From a virus, in IMG/VR virus record IMGVR_UViG_3300013126_000075, positions 1-42,366 of that record: a DNA stretch of 42,366 bases; one strand, given 5' to 3'. The translations under genes were made by a program, and so were the position numbers. Positions 24,225 through 32,395 of this stretch are shown here, in pieces (the stretch's first letter is position 1; each line of letters begins with the position of its first letter). A model generated the notes under the pieces. The model saw only the letters and a program-made list of their open reading frames with translations. It ran no database searches and was not told the origin of the DNA.

Positions 24225-25208
24225 TTACCCGTTTACAGCTATCACGTTAACCATCTGTTCGTTAACTATACCAGACTTGACCCACACAATCAGAGTTACC
24301 TCAATACTATCTGTAGCTGTAACAGTATCTGTTCCGGATATTACCTTACTCAGTGTTTTTCCGCTAGACTCGGTAACGGCTATCGAATCTGAGGCAACTT
24401 TACCTACATTTAGTACATCAGCATCAGTTGCGGTGACTGCGTCAGTTGCCGCTTTGTAGGCACTCATTACAGCATCATCTGTAGCTACTACGGCATCAGT
24501 TATGTTAGGTCGAGTAAAGCCCTTAGCTGGACTATCAATAGCCGTGCCTATATCAGAAAGCGGTTTATCAATACTAGAAGCAAGGCTATCTTGCACCGAT
24601 ACAACTTCAGTAACTGCTTTTCCTACATCAAAGCTATCTACTTGGTCCGAGCTAGTGACACTATCAGTAGCAACTTTCCCCGGAGTAACCTCACAAATAT
24701 CTGTTGTATCTATGCTATCGACCACTGGACGGGTAAGAATTTTAGCTGGTGCATCTATAGCAGTTACGTCATCTGAAGTATCCTTAACCACATCCAGTGT
24801 TTGCATATCTGAAGTTGCAATATTATCGGCTGGTGCCTTAGTAAACTCCATGACATAAGCATCAGATGTTCCTACCAAGTCAACGATTACTTTGTCAATA
24901 CCAAACTGAGTGATAGTGTCTTCAACCCCAAGCTGGTCAGCAAGGTATAGTGGAACTTTACCATATGATATAGAAGCACTAATCTGCTGTGCATAAACAG
25001 ACTCAAGCGATAAGTTTTCATACTGGAGTTGTATAGTCGGTTTACCAGCAGTCTTGACTGGTATCTGCACCGGCACAGCTCTAATAACCTCTACTTGGCT
25101 AATTGTTACTGCGGCGTAGACTACTGCTGCAACAAGCGCAACATACCCTACCACAGCACGAATCTTACCGGCTGAGTCTAGGATAGATGCTGTTGCCCGA
25201 ACTCGCAT
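24225..25208 (-). CDS. Repeat-containing virion protein with N-terminal TM
   Basis: 327 residues. A hydrophobic helix lies near the N-terminus (IRAVVGYVALVAAVVYAAVTI, ~16-36). From about residue 110 to 310 the chain is a series of irregular ~20-24-residue repeats with the pattern D-x-V-x-x-x-D ... GK/AK-x-x-T/S-x, for example ATDSVTSSDQVDSF and ATDAVTATDADVLNV. Asp/Ser/Thr/Val-rich repeats of this sort form elongated beta structures in phage appendages. It begins with TAATG overlap on the BppU-like gene. Exact role unknown; fibre, spike or membrane-anchored appendage are possible. Confidence 0.6.
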   Translation of the reverse strand: MRVRATASILDSAGKIRAVVGYVALVAAVVYAAVTISQVEVIRAVPVQIPVKTAGKPTIQLQYENLSLESVYAQQISASISYGKVPLYLADQLGVEDTITQFGIDKVIVDLVGTSDAYVMEFTKAPADNIATSDMQTLDVVKDTSDDVTAIDAPAKILTRPVVDSIDTTDICEVTPGKVATDSVTSSDQVDSFDVGKAVTEVVSVQDSLASSIDKPLSDIGTAIDSPAKGFTRPNITDAVVATDDAVMSAYKAATDAVTATDADVLNVGKVASDSIAVTESSGKTLSKVISGTDTVTATDSIEVTLIVWVKSGIVNEQMVNVIAVNG

Positions 25209-25540
25209 TAGAACTGCCCTCGTACACGGAATCGCAAGATGTCATAGACAGTCTGAGTACCAGCGGGGCCATAAGTAATCTCAATCTCGCCTTCATACAT
25301 ACCGGGGTCTACATCAAGTACACCGCCGGAGAAATCGAATTGAACCTTGCCGTCCCCACCACCAGTAGTCTTTTCGCACGGTATAGTAGACAACAAGGTA
25401 TTACTTCCAGATGCACGAAACTTTACTTGCACTGTAGTTTCTGACCCGGACAGGGCTATAGGTAGCCCCGTACTATCATCAGTAAGGGTCAAAATAATTA
25501 TTGGCTTGCTGTCACCTTGAACTAAACGAATAACATCCAT
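25208..25540 (-). CDS. BppU-like baseplate/fibre connector domain protein
   Basis: 110 residues. The pattern IRLVQGDSKPIIILTLTDDSTG, VQVKFRASGS, GKVQFDFSG, GMYEGEIEITYG and QTVYDILRFRVRG matches the N-terminal domain of BppU-type and other receptor-complex connector proteins. That domain is a small beta-sandwich linking receptor-binding parts to the tail. It overlaps the next gene by one base (TAATG). A role as adapter between tail and fibres is inferred from the family and its position directly before the fibre genes. Confidence 0.65.
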   Translation of the reverse strand: MDVIRLVQGDSKPIIILTLTDDSTGLPIALSGSETTVQVKFRASGSNTLLSTIPCEKTTGGGDGKVQFDFSGGVLDVDPGMYEGEIEITYGPAGTQTVYDILRFRVRGQF

Positions 25541-25548
25541 AATCTACC

Positions 25549-26202
25549 TCATACAAATCTGCGTAGCTGTACTGATACAGTAGCGCGACCAGCACCAAGG
25601 TTGGCTCTAGCTCTGCGCTCAACTGTTTTAGACAGGTATTGTTTGGCATGGTACGCAGCAAGCTCTCTATCGGACCATGGTTTGTTAGGCAACACCAAAA
25701 GATGTTGTAGTGCTCCGTGCATAATGACGTTCTCTAAATCATCGAACACAGTCTTATCCATACCTGCGGCTGTGCGGATTGGCTTCAATGCCAATACCAT
25801 CTTCATATCATAGGTTTTAGACGCGTCAGGGATTGGAGCTACAGCAAAGTTGTCCACATCAAACTGAACCACATAGCGTGGATTACTTCTATGCTCCTCA
25901 GCCAAGTCAGGCCAGTGTGGAAACTTAGTATGCACATCTTCTATAGTCATCGGAGTGACTGCCTCATTGTTAACAGATGATGTAAGGAACGCATGAACCT
26001 CTGTATCTGACGGTGTTTCATATGGGTACTCGTACACGCCGGGCGTAAGGCGAATCGCAGGCTGCTCATACCGCCATGCAAGAGTACGTTCGCAGACCTC
26101 TACAGCGGCGTCACGAATGTAGTTTGCAATGACAGGTAATGGGCAGCCCGGAACGCTAGGAGATAACCTATTAGCAAGCGAGAGAAAAGTTCTGGTAGCC
26201 AT
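25549..26202 (-). CDS. Tail adaptor protein (tail tubular A-like, second)
   Basis: 217 residues. Starts MATRTFLSLANRLSPSVPGCPLPVIANYIRDAAVEVCERT, with helices typical of head-tail adaptor rings. RYVVQFDVDNFAVAPIPDA and a C-terminal helical region (NVIMHGALQHLLVLPNKPWSDRELAAYHAKQYL) follow. The combination resembles gp11-like or gp4-like connector proteins. It starts at the last base of the preceding adaptor gene, so the two are probably made in equal amounts and may form stacked rings. Family-level identification only. Confidence 0.6.
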   Translation of the reverse strand: MATRTFLSLANRLSPSVPGCPLPVIANYIRDAAVEVCERTLAWRYEQPAIRLTPGVYEYPYETPSDTEVHAFLTSSVNNEAVTPMTIEDVHTKFPHWPDLAEEHRSNPRYVVQFDVDNFAVAPIPDASKTYDMKMVLALKPIRTAAGMDKTVFDDLENVIMHGALQHLLVLPNKPWSDRELAAYHAKQYLSKTVERRARANLGAGRATVSVQLRRFV

Positions 26203-26846
26203 TATCTAACCTTATTCTCAGGTAATCCTGCATCTTCGATGTCAGTCAGAACTCTGGCCTGCATACCTGCACCAAGAGCTTGAGTGAACGACTGTTGGAA
26301 CAACTGGGCACGATTTGAGTTAACGTGTTCGTTATCAATCGACTCAGCCAAATAAACTGTACCATCCACTACAACTGGGAAGTACGCATCAGAAAGCAGT
26401 TCTACGTCCTCATCAGCAGTATAGTCTTTTGGTGATTGTGCATACTCTACAATCAAAACTTGCCCGGTAGGGGCTTTAGGGTATATGAAGAACTTATTGG
26501 GATTCCTCACATGACGCATCCAGTTAACACATGGAGCCGCTTCGTCATTCATCCATGTTGGGTATGTTTCATCCAACATATCACGGTTAACTTCAGTAAC
26601 ACCGTCACCGTCTTTGACGTAAAGAATCTCAATAATTCTCAGTGAATCAGCAGGGGCACTCTGTATAACAGTACCTGCTGTAGTTGGAATCTCCCCGATA
26701 TAGGCGAATAAATCTGGGCGGATGACAGCCATACGCTTGAGGGCTTGGTTGGCAAACCCCAAAAGTAGTTCATCACTGTACCGCACAGGCTCGTTAATGT
26801 CCTGTAGGATACGCCGAGTTTCTGCTAGTACATCGGAGAGCTTCAT
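26202..26846 (-). CDS. Head-tail adaptor, tail tubular A-like
   Basis: 214 residues, close to T7 gp11 (196). Landmarks are KLSDVLAETRRILQDINEPVRYSDELLLGFANQALKRMAVIRPDLF at the N-terminus, IIEILYVKDGDGVTEV, WMRHVRNPNKFFIYPKAP and a C-terminal QSFTQALG. These match podovirus adaptor proteins that sit between portal and nozzle. It is the second gene after the promoter at 27100 and overlaps its downstream partner by one base. High confidence for the structural role; the exact subfamily is not certain. Confidence 0.7.
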   Translation of the reverse strand: MKLSDVLAETRRILQDINEPVRYSDELLLGFANQALKRMAVIRPDLFAYIGEIPTTAGTVIQSAPADSLRIIEILYVKDGDGVTEVNRDMLDETYPTWMNDEAAPCVNWMRHVRNPNKFFIYPKAPTGQVLIVEYAQSPKDYTADEDVELLSDAYFPVVVDGTVYLAESIDNEHVNSNRAQLFQQSFTQALGAGMQARVLTDIEDAGLPENKVR

Positions 26847-26848
26847 TT

Positions 26849-27076
26849 TTATAGACCTTTACTTGCCTCTTGGTCCACATCAGGATTGCCGCTAGGTTCA
26901 TTGACCGTAGGAACATCAATCTCTAACTTAGACTTACGGCCTTTTTGGGCCTTAGGGATAAACTTTTCTGGGTATGCTTCTTCTTCAGAAACTTCTTCCA
27001 CGTTGGGGTTCTCCGCTAGAATAGGATTCCAGTCGTAGATAAAACCGTCTTTCCTACCACGTAAAAATCGTGCCAT
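26849..27076 (-). CDS. Small conserved phage protein at start of tail module
   Basis: 75 residues beginning MARFLRGRKDGFIYDWNPILAENPNVEEVSEEEAYPEKF, with a Lys/Arg-rich middle (PKAQKGRKSK) and an acidic, Pro/Asn-containing tail. The first ~40 residues look like a short conserved peptide seen in many phage structural operons, function unknown. TAGGAG lies before the ATG, 23 bases downstream of a perfect TATAAT, so it is the first gene of a new transcript. Confidence 0.6.
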   Translation of the reverse strand: MARFLRGRKDGFIYDWNPILAENPNVEEVSEEEAYPEKFIPKAQKGRKSKLEIDVPTVNEPSGNPDVDQEASKGL

Positions 27077-27099
27077 TGTAATCTCCTATTTGTTACCTG

Positions 27100-27127
27100 A
27101 TTATACCCGCTATGCTCTTAATGTACA
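27100..27127 (-). promoter_or_regulatory. Candidate sigma70-type promoter for tail module
   Basis: On the minus strand a perfect -10 TATAAT (27105-27100) is preceded by a 16-base spacer and TGTACA (27127-27122; 4 of 6 matches to the -35 consensus). It lies just after a rho-independent terminator and 23 bases before the ATG of the 75-residue gene. This placement fits a boundary between the capsid and tail transcription units. Confidence 0.55.
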
Positions 27128-27133
27128 GAGCAA

Positions 27134-27155
27134 GAAAAGGGGCCGAAGCCCCTTT
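27134..27155 (-). terminator. Rho-independent terminator after decoration-like gene
   Basis: Minus-strand stem AAAGGGGC / GCCCCTTT with a UUCG loop, followed by TTTTCTT. It starts 4 bases after the stop of the 158-residue gene. The flanking A-run also makes it partly bidirectional. The core stem-loop is identical to the hairpin at 459-472. Confidence 0.8.
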
Positions 27156-27158
27156 ACA

Positions 27159-27635
27159 TTACTGGGCGTTTAAATCAACAAGCTCTGCAACAACACGTAC
27201 GATAGCAGCAGCTGGAACAGCTGTACCGATGGTGATGTCGATAGTATCAGCAGCCGCATAAACTTTACCGCCGCTTAATGTTGGCGCAAACGCGCCTGTA
27301 TTCAATACAGGAACACCGCCAAAGATACCAGTAGATGATACAGCTTGAGCTGCTAAGTAGCCCGCAGCAGCACCGCCATCGCCAATAGCGATAGTGCCAG
27401 AAGCAGCGGTTTTCTCAACAACCAAAGCTACGTTACGAACGATAGTACCTGCCGGTACTGGGATTACTTCGAGTACATCGTTAACTGCCAGTGCAGTAGC
27501 ACCAGCTGCTACGCGTGCAGCGATGATTGCAGCAAAATCCAACTTCACTTCAACAACTGCTGAACGGTTTGTGCCTTTTGCTGGCAACGCAGCTGAGCCT
27601 TTATTAAAGCCCAATTTATCGGTATATGTAGCCAT
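27159..27635 (-). CDS. Capsid decoration or head fibre-like protein
   Basis: 158 residues, Ala/Val/Gly-rich and predicted beta. It contains EVIPVPAGTIVRNVALVVEKT, IAIGDGGAAAGYLAAQ and a C-terminal VRVVAELVDLNA. Such proteins follow the major capsid gene in many podoviruses and are virion structural parts. It is flanked by a G-rich hairpin upstream and a strong terminator downstream. Assignment as decoration protein is by position and composition; there is no catalytic motif. Confidence 0.6.
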   Translation of the reverse strand: MATYTDKLGFNKGSAALPAKGTNRSAVVEVKLDFAAIIAARVAAGATALAVNDVLEVIPVPAGTIVRNVALVVEKTAASGTIAIGDGGAAAGYLAAQAVSSTGIFGGVPVLNTGAFAPTLSGGKVYAAADTIDITIGTAVPAAAIVRVVAELVDLNAQ

Positions 27636-27663
27636 TTAATTTCTCCTAAAACTTGAACAGTAA

Positions 27664-27685
27664 ACGGGGGGGGGTAATCCCCCGT
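27664..27685 (-). other. Intergenic G/C hairpin downstream of capsid gene
   Basis: The minus strand reads ACGGGGG-ATTACCCC-CCCCCGT: a 7-bp perfect stem starting 5 bases after the major capsid stop. It includes a run of nine Gs on the plus strand (27666-27674). There is no good T-run, so it may be an attenuator, an mRNA-stability element that raises capsid mRNA, or a weak terminator. Confidence 0.5.
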
Positions 27686-27689
27686 CTGG

Positions 27690-28616
27690 TTAGCCTAAAG
27701 TAACAACGCCCATTGCCAAAGCTTCTGGCTTCACTACTTTGTAGCCGTACACTTGCAAACCACGGATGATGTTACCAAATGTGGTTTCTGAACGCAGAGT
27801 TTCCATATTGGTCATCTGTGATGCAAATGTGAAGCCCATTTTGTGGCCTGCGATGATGCTGAACTTACCGCTAGTCACTGCCAAGTTGTGGCTCATGTAC
27901 ACAGTAAAGCGGTCAATCATACCCAAACGACCATTACGCAGGATAGATGTACTGTCACCAGTTAGTGAGGCATCTTTCAAATCAGATTTCTTAATCATGC
28001 CAGCCATCTTAGCTGGAATAACTACGAAGCGGTCACCTTCTGGACAGTTAGCTTCATCAAGCACAGTACCCAAGTCAACCAAATAATCGACTACTGCAAT
28101 GGTTGAAGATGCACCATCTTTGGTCAAAGCAGCTGGAGTACCAGTAGTACCCAAGTTGATGTTGCCTGAGATACGACCAGCTGAACCACCTTTGTTGGTA
28201 GCTGCGATGTCTGGCAGAATGTCTGTCAGAACACGTTGGTCAATCTTAATCTTCATACGCTCTGAAGCGTCTTTAGACCATGTGTCCATCAGTTGGATGT
28301 CAGACTGAACTTTATCCACGTCATCTTCAACGCAGGCAAAGTACTCACCTTTGTCAATAACCAACTGGATTTTTGGTTTGTCCGGGTTCTCAACAGACAA
28401 TGTTTGACCTTTAGCGTAGGTCTTGATTGTGATTTCTGGAGTAGTACGGATGTTAACCGTATCACCCATCTGACGAATCTCACCTTCGTAGTCAGTGTTA
28501 GAAATAGATGCCAGAACTGTAGCATCATAGAAATTCTCAATCAGTTTACCTGACCAGATTTCTGGAATGAAATTGCCGCTGTAATCAGGGCGACCGCCTG
28601 CGGTTGGGAAAGCCAT
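27690..28616 (-). CDS. Major capsid protein
   Basis: 308 residues. Begins MAFPTAGGRPDYSGNFIPEIWSGKLIENFYDATVL, a typical N-terminal pattern of podovirus and P22/N4-related coat proteins. Later landmarks are GDTVNIRTTPEITIKTY, PEGDRFVVIPAKMAGMIKKS and a C-terminal LQVYGYKVVKPEALA. An HK97 fold is expected. The gene follows the scaffold with a 16-base gap, as in most podoviruses. Length is slightly below T7 gp10A (345). High confidence by sequence pattern plus position. Confidence 0.88.
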   Translation of the reverse strand: MAFPTAGGRPDYSGNFIPEIWSGKLIENFYDATVLASISNTDYEGEIRQMGDTVNIRTTPEITIKTYAKGQTLSVENPDKPKIQLVIDKGEYFACVEDDVDKVQSDIQLMDTWSKDASERMKIKIDQRVLTDILPDIAATNKGGSAGRISGNINLGTTGTPAALTKDGASSTIAVVDYLVDLGTVLDEANCPEGDRFVVIPAKMAGMIKKSDLKDASLTGDSTSILRNGRLGMIDRFTVYMSHNLAVTSGKFSIIAGHKMGFTFASQMTNMETLRSETTFGNIIRGLQVYGYKVVKPEALAMGVVTLG

Positions 28617-28632
28617 AATAATTCACCTTTAC

Positions 28633-29673
28633 TTATGCGTTAATAATACGATTTTCTCGCGTTGCTGCGAAAATATCGCGTTCGATTTTAGCGCGTTCTG
28701 CGTCACGACCTTTGTACTTACCTTGTCGGATGTCAGCATAGAACTTCTCAACATCCTTCGTTGTGTACTGTTTCGCTACACTGCCTGCTGGATTGCCTGT
28801 GCTACGGGACCTGCCCGGTGCAACCTGACGTTCCAACTCAGAAGCAGACTTTGCCTGAGAGTTTTGAGCCACATTAGCCTGTCCAGTTATTTCTAACCAA
28901 GACTTAAAGAAGTTACCTACTCGGTGTACATCAAGGCTGCGCTGTGCATCCTCAAGAATAGTTTGTCGGCTAATACCGGTCAGCGGGTCAATCTGTAACA
29001 ACCAAGATTGGAAATCCGTGTTGTTATTGATGTCACGCCAATTAGGTACAAACGCAGATAAATCGGACCAGAACTGCTGCTCAGCTGTCATTGCTTGGCG
29101 TTGTGAGATAGCATTTACCTGAGGTACTACGCTACCTTGAATCTGCCCAATCAATCGCTCTAACTGTGAAATACGTTGCGCCAAGGGCCCAACTACTTCC
29201 ATTGCTGCACGGCGCATAACATCAATAGACTCACCGTATTCTTCCTTATCTTGCGCTGTAATTACTTCTTGCGCTGATACAGGAGCGGTAGCCTGAGCCT
29301 GCTGCTGTGCTGTCATGGATGCTAGTAATTGCTCCATCTGCTGCAACCTATTTTGCATTTCACGGTTTTGTGAGTGCAATCTAGGAACCTCTGCATTGTA
29401 CATACCCTGAAGGGTACGGTATTTCTGCACTATATCCTCTTGCGGGTCTTTGCCATCAGCTGGTTTGTGCTCACCACCAGTAGATGGGTTTGCATCTTCA
29501 GTACCAGTATTTGTGTCGGCTGCTGTATTTACATCAGGATTCTGGTCACCGTCTTGCGTACCTGTGTCGGGGTTAGGCGCACCTTCTCCCGCACCGGCTA
29601 CTGCTGCGCCGAGTTCCTTATATAAATCTTGTACTGCCTCACTCTGTTTACGAATTTGCTCTGGAATTGCCAT
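28633..29673 (-). CDS. Scaffolding protein
   Basis: 346 residues. The N-terminal ~75 residues are acidic and low-complexity (Asp/Asn/Thr/Gly-rich). Residues ~85-135 form a Gln-rich coiled coil (LHSQNREMQNRLQQMEQLL). A helical middle and a basic C-terminus (YKGRDAERAKIERDIF) follow. Acidic N-terminus, coiled coil and basic C-terminal capsid-binding tail are the hallmarks of phage scaffolds. It lies between the portal group and the capsid gene. Removed or recycled during maturation in related phages. Confidence 0.8.
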   Translation of the reverse strand: MAIPEQIRKQSEAVQDLYKELGAAVAGAGEGAPNPDTGTQDGDQNPDVNTAADTNTGTEDANPSTGGEHKPADGKDPQEDIVQKYRTLQGMYNAEVPRLHSQNREMQNRLQQMEQLLASMTAQQQAQATAPVSAQEVITAQDKEEYGESIDVMRRAAMEVVGPLAQRISQLERLIGQIQGSVVPQVNAISQRQAMTAEQQFWSDLSAFVPNWRDINNNTDFQSWLLQIDPLTGISRQTILEDAQRSLDVHRVGNFFKSWLEITGQANVAQNSQAKSASELERQVAPGRSRSTGNPAGSVAKQYTTKDVEKFYADIRQGKYKGRDAERAKIERDIFAATRENRIINA

Positions 29674-29714
29674 GATAAAACGCTCCTATCGGTGTGCGTA
29701 AGTTAGAGGGCGAA

Positions 29715-29936
29715 TCATTTAGATTTTGCCGCTGCTAGTTCAGGAGCTTCTTTGACAAGCTTATACAGCTCGCCTAGAACCTGACACCGCCCCTGCATAA
29801 GTGTCGGGTTATTTATTGCCTGAGGTAGGTTCTCCAACTCATGAGTCCTCCACTCGGTAAGCCACTCCAAGACTTCTGGATAGTTGCGAACCGTAATGGC
29901 CAATGCTTTGACTACGTCTGGGCTTGGTCGAATCAT
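29715..29936 (-). CDS. Small protein between portal and scaffold
   Basis: 73 residues, all helical: MIRPSPDVVKALAITVRNYPEVLEWLTEWRTHELENL, then GRCQVLGELYKLVKEAPELAAA. It overlaps the portal stop by 4 bases (ATGA). Small helical proteins in this slot are found in many podovirus genomes, with unknown role in head assembly. No domain beyond that recognised. Confidence 0.65.
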   Translation of the reverse strand: MIRPSPDVVKALAITVRNYPEVLEWLTEWRTHELENLPQAINNPTLMQGRCQVLGELYKLVKEAPELAAAKSK

Positions 29937-31987
29937 GCTGCTGCCCCACTCACACGGCTACTGACTGTGTTGCCCGCCATACCACCTTTTGGAGAACCGT
30001 CTGGTTGCAGCGGTGCGCCCTGCTGCGGCTGCTGTTGAGCAGCTTGCGCTTGGGCTTGCTGGTTACCCAGATACTTCGACTTCTCCCTAGATGGAACAAC
30101 GTCTTCCACAGGCATCTGCAACCCTTTAGCCACTTCACGAAGAATCGCGGCGCGGCCATCCTTACCAATAATTTCCGCATCAAGCGGATTGGCGGTTGCG
30201 TTAAGAAATTCAATTCGGCGCACATTGACTGTTTCTTTAACAGCCAAGTTAACTGCACCACGGGCAATGACTTCTGCATCACCCTTAATACTCTCATCGT
30301 CATCATATCTCATGTTGTACACGAACTGACGTTGCACAACTGGCTTAATGATGTCTGAGTCAATGTGACCCACGACCTGACGTATACCTTTACCTGCCGC
30401 ACCCATAAGCATAGACAATCCGGATGAGGTTCTACCTGCACCCTGTACGTTCAAATCACCGTACATATATGACGGAATGCCTGAGTGGTCATCTGCAAGT
30501 TTGCTAAAGCGTTCGTAAACGGCCATCAATGTACTTGCATTGTCGTCTGGCTGGTGGAACTTAACAGCACCGCCGCTACCACCAACAGGGTCGCTTGTCG
30601 TCTGCCATATCTTCCATGGATACAGTTGAGTAATGTCCTCATTTGCCGGGATACGCTCAAGGTTAACTTCTACCTGAGGCCCAGATGAGATGCCCATGTT
30701 GTTAATCAGTGCACGGGCAGCAGCGTTACAAACGCTCTGCACATCCTCAATAATCTCAGGAATACCTTTACCCCAGAATGCACCGGGGCATTTGATAAAC
30801 GAGGTTTTTGCGTAAGGTTTCTGACCCAGTGGGTCGTAATTCAGTACGGCCTTGATAACGTAGTTACCAACAAGCCACACATTGGCATCGTACTCACGTG
30901 CTTCATCGGGTACTTCTTCTTCGGTCATACCCCATTCACGCAACATCTTGCCAGAAACTTTACCCCAAAACTCCAAGGCATCGTAGATTTCAGTCGGGCG
31001 GGTGTAGGAATAATACTTACGCTCCTCCTCAGCCTTCTGCAATTCAATATCTTCACTAATCCACGACTGACCATTGCCAATATCCAACAACTTGCGGATT
31101 GCATCGTCATCATATCCGGGCACACCAATCAGCTCAGACAACTCCATACGGGTAAGTGGATGGTGTTCAAACAAGTAACCATCTTCAATTCGGGTAATGC
31201 CCGGCTCTGGATAAATTCGGAATGGGTCAACGCGCTCATACTCTGGAGCTAAACGCTCAGAGGCATCAACGGTAGTCTTACCTGTTACTGGGTCCCGCTT
31301 CCACCCCAAAGTACGCTGTCTGCGTACCACTGGCCCCTTGATGATGGCAGCGGGGTAAGTGACTAGGTCAGTGATGAAGTCATTAAACGAATCAGCCCAG
31401 CCGCCTTGAGCAAACTGGTCCTGAATCTTGAGCTTCATTTTGTCGGTGCGATTCTGGGCTTCCTGCAAAATATGGAAGCGGTAGTCTTGGCTGACCATCT
31501 CCTTCAGCTCAGCCATCTGAGCTTTAGTCGGAGCCTGACCTGTTTCTTCGATGAGGCCTAATACACGCTCAGCAAAGATGTCTTGAATATCCTGCACCTG
31601 TGCAGGACTTAAATCCGGAATGGGTGTAGCAACAATATCCCATGGTGGTGTACCTGTATCCAACATGATGTCACGCAGCCAGCTTTCGGCAGCACGACAC
31701 TTAACCTCGGTTATCATCATGTATATCTCAGAACCACCTTGAGCTCTGATTTGTTGCAGCTTGTCAGCATCATACTCCCCGTTACGCTGACGTAACGCTT
31801 TGAGCATAATGTTTTCGATTGGCTTTTTCGCCTGCTGAGCTACATCCCAACAAGCACGGAGGTGACTAACCAAGCCGAGAATCATAGGTTGACTCTGGCG
31901 TTCTGCTAACGCTTTCTCTGCGAGTTCTCTTTCCTCGCGCATCATGGTCGCATTATCTACGACACGTAACAGGGTTAGTCCAGCCAT
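29933..31987 (-). CDS. Portal protein
   Basis: 684 residues. Helical N-terminus, then VKCRAAESWLRDIMLDT, PAAIIKGPVVRRQRTLGW, YERVDPFRIYPEPG, IKCPGAFWGKGIPEIIEDVQ (the conserved wing/stem region), SSGLSMLMGAAGKGIRQV, and a Gln/Pro-rich C-terminal tail. This order is typical of long podovirus portals (P22/N4-like size class). The dodecameric ring is the site of DNA entry and exit and binds terminase. It is second in the operon after the 83-residue gene. Identification by motif order and neighbours is strong. Confidence 0.85.
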   Translation of the reverse strand: MAGLTLLRVVDNATMMREERELAEKALAERQSQPMILGLVSHLRACWDVAQQAKKPIENIMLKALRQRNGEYDADKLQQIRAQGGSEIYMMITEVKCRAAESWLRDIMLDTGTPPWDIVATPIPDLSPAQVQDIQDIFAERVLGLIEETGQAPTKAQMAELKEMVSQDYRFHILQEAQNRTDKMKLKIQDQFAQGGWADSFNDFITDLVTYPAAIIKGPVVRRQRTLGWKRDPVTGKTTVDASERLAPEYERVDPFRIYPEPGITRIEDGYLFEHHPLTRMELSELIGVPGYDDDAIRKLLDIGNGQSWISEDIELQKAEEERKYYSYTRPTEIYDALEFWGKVSGKMLREWGMTEEEVPDEAREYDANVWLVGNYVIKAVLNYDPLGQKPYAKTSFIKCPGAFWGKGIPEIIEDVQSVCNAAARALINNMGISSGPQVEVNLERIPANEDITQLYPWKIWQTTSDPVGGSGGAVKFHQPDDNASTLMAVYERFSKLADDHSGIPSYMYGDLNVQGAGRTSSGLSMLMGAAGKGIRQVVGHIDSDIIKPVVQRQFVYNMRYDDDESIKGDAEVIARGAVNLAVKETVNVRRIEFLNATANPLDAEIIGKDGRAAILREVAKGLQMPVEDVVPSREKSKYLGNQQAQAQAAQQQPQQGAPLQPDGSPKGGMAGNTVSSRVSGAAA

Positions 31988-31989
31988 GA

Positions 31990-32241
31990 TTACTTACCTT
32001 TTTTCTCAGGGTACTTTTTCTTCATTGCTTCCGCATCTGCTTTAATCTGTGCGTCACGCGCTTTGTTAACAGCAGCTTGTTTGGCTTCGACAGCTACATA
32101 GTCTTCGGGTTTCATAACGTACCCACCATCTTTGTAGCCTTTGACATATCCGCCATTCTTATACCCCTTACCTGCGGCAGATGAGCTATTCATCTTAGGG
32201 TTCGTAGAAGTAATGGTGTATGGTTTGGTGCAGTTTTTCAT
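31990..32241 (-). CDS. Small basic protein with GYKxGGYV repeat
   Basis: 83 residues, first gene of the portal transcript. It contains two tandem copies of GYKxGGYV near residues 26-42 and a Lys/Ala-rich helix at the C-terminus (KARDAQIKADAEAMKKKYPEKKGK). AAGGGAG precedes the ATG. It ends 3 bases before the portal start. Short Gly/Tyr/Lys repeat peptides like this appear in several podovirus head modules; function unknown, possibly DNA- or capsid-associated. Confidence 0.6.
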   Translation of the reverse strand: MKNCTKPYTITSTNPKMNSSSAAGKGYKNGGYVKGYKDGGYVMKPEDYVAVEAKQAAVNKARDAQIKADAEAMKKKYPEKKGK

Positions 32242-32259
32242 ATACTTTCTCCCTTACTA

Positions 32260-32285
32260 AACATATTGTAGTACGGTCCTGTCAA
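32260..32285 (-). promoter_or_regulatory. Possible promoter for portal module
   Basis: A perfect TTGACA (32285-32280) on the minus strand lies just after the terminator at 32300-32344 and 39 bases before the 83-residue gene. The best -10 is TATGTT (32265-32260) at a short 14-base spacing, so the promoter would be weak or needs an activator. Placement after a terminator is the main support. Confidence 0.4.
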
Positions 32286-32299
32286 GAAGTATATAGGTA

Positions 32300-32344
32300 T
32301 TTTAAATAAAAAAGAACCCCGGTGCGTTAGCGGGCAACCGGGGT
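32300..32344 (-). terminator. Rho-independent terminator after TerL
   Basis: Minus-strand stem ACCCCGGT / ACCGGGGT (8 bp, 13-base loop at 32324-32336) followed by TCTTTTTTATTT. It lies ~50 bases beyond the TerL stop. Ends the terminase transcript before the portal module. Confidence 0.8.
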
Positions 32345-32395
32345 CAGGAGGCATACGGGGGAAAGGAACCGCATGAATGACACAAGTGCAGTATA

